Below are positions 4,772 to 5,183 of a stretch of 5,183 nucleotides of DNA, in pieces. Both the position numbers and the translations under genes were made by a program. The stretch spans positions 1 through 5,183 of the forward strand of contig CAJUHQ010000178.1 of the NCBI GenBank assembly GCA_910586095.1, written 5' to 3'. The stretch comes from an uncultured Lachnospiraceae bacterium. Lineage in GTDB: Bacteria; Bacillota; Clostridia; Lachnospirales; Lachnospiraceae. Each line of letters starts with the position of its first letter. The stretch's first letter is position 1. The notes under the pieces were generated by a model. That model made no database searches, had not been told where the DNA came from, and worked only from the letters and a program-made list of their open reading frames with translations.

Positions 4772-5183
4772 TTAAAAAGTATCCCCAGAGGGCAGATAAA
4801 ACGGCAACGGGAACCAACCAGACGGTGCATCCTTTAATCTAGCCTGTGTTCCCGTTTGCTGTTCGGTCAAACAATAGATCGTAGTAAGCGCCTTTACAAA
4901 TTCCAATGACTCAAAGACGACGTCCGCGTTTTGTTGTGTCCTCTCCACTTTTACTGCACGACTAGAGCCTTTTTTATCAGACGTCTTTTGATCAAATACT
5001 TCTATCTGATATTTTTCTATATATTCTTGTGTGTCTGAAGTTGCTGTATGTCTTATCCCTACGATATAAGTTCCTATAGCAAGTTCACTATACTTTTGTT
5101 TCCATGCAAACAAAAATTCTAGCACCTTGACATAATTCAATATTTTTATTTCATGAGAGACTGCTGCATTAAAGTAATCGCTC
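4772..5183 (-). CDS. Hypothetical protein, 3' part only (runs off the right edge)
   Basis: The minus-strand frame ends at TAA 4772-4774 and stays open to the right edge. A TTG at 5140 could be read as a start, but no Shine-Dalgarno site precedes it and the 14 codons upstream of it are open (S-D-Y-F-N-A-A-V-S-H-E-I-K-I), so the true start is outside the window. About 136 residues are visible. The first 30 look helical and amphipathic, with aromatic LEFLFAWKQKY. A segment E-L-A-I-G-T-Y-I-V (visible residues 33-41) resembles one in the gene at 3378-3959. A charged middle and a Pro/Phe-rich end (GWFPLPFYLPSGDTF) follow. No catalytic motif, signal peptide or membrane segment is visible. I do not recognise the family. 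Confidence 0.7.
   Translation of the reverse strand, partial: SDYFNAAVSHEIKILNYVKVLEFLFAWKQKYSELAIGTYIVGIRHTATSDTQEYIEKYQIEVFDQKTSDKKGSSRAVKVERTQQNADVVFESLEFVKALTTIYCLTEQQTGTQARLKDAPSGWFPLPFYLPSGDTF
4806..4856. repeat. 9-bp inverted repeat inside the partial gene
   Basis: AACGGGAAC (4806-4814) and GTTCCCGTT (4848-4856) are exact inverted repeats 33 bases apart, extendable by GC/GC across a single-base bulge. They lie in the last 30 codons of the minus-strand gene. The stem is GC-containing and would be stable in the mRNA. It has no adjacent U run, so it may be incidental to the coding sequence. Confidence 0.35.

Overview
The window looks like chromosomal DNA of a low-GC Gram-positive anaerobe (Bacillota, most likely class Clostridia). 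The signs are strong purine-rich Shine-Dalgarno sites (GAAAGGAGG, GGAGGTGA, AAGGGG), AT-rich intergenic DNA, sigma-A-type -10 boxes, and a Clostridia-like serine hydrolase and signal-anchored amidase. This is inference from sequence style; no marker gene fixes the taxon. I see no transposase, integrase, tRNA, rRNA or CRISPR array.

Layout. Positions 1-221 hold a possible 3' tail of an upstream gene, a promoter and a structured leader. Positions 222-1667 (+) encode a PF00144-type serine beta-lactamase-like hydrolase with a C-terminal beta-rich domain. Convergent to it, 1750-2976 (-) encodes a membrane-anchored N-acetylmuramoyl-L-alanine amidase (Amidase_2 fold). Its long Arg/Gln/Tyr/Ser-rich cytoplasmic tail carries about three copies of a short repeat. 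Positions 2977-3377 are intergenic, with a likely promoter for the amidase, a very good + strand promoter, and a strong bidirectional terminator about 90-120 bp beyond it; together these outline a candidate small RNA of about 116 nt. Positions 3378-3959 (-) encode an unrecognised soluble protein. Positions 3960-4413 are a divergent intergenic region with two copies of a 10-bp palindromic element, two other inverted repeats and an extended -10 promoter. Positions 4414-4743 (+) encode a small four-cysteine zinc-ribbon-like protein. Positions 4772-5183 (-) are the 3' part of a second unrecognised gene that runs off the window.

How the genes fit together. The amidase cleaves the sugar-peptide amide bond of peptidoglycan outside the membrane. 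The serine hydrolase has the fold of penicillin-binding proteins but no signal peptide, so a shared cell-wall role is only suggested by adjacency. The two unrecognised - strand proteins share a nine-residue motif of the form E-x-A-I-G-T-Y-[MI]-[IV], a hint that they may be distantly related. No clear operon or defence system is visible. The least explained features are the repeat-bearing amidase tail, the candidate small RNA and the two orphan proteins.
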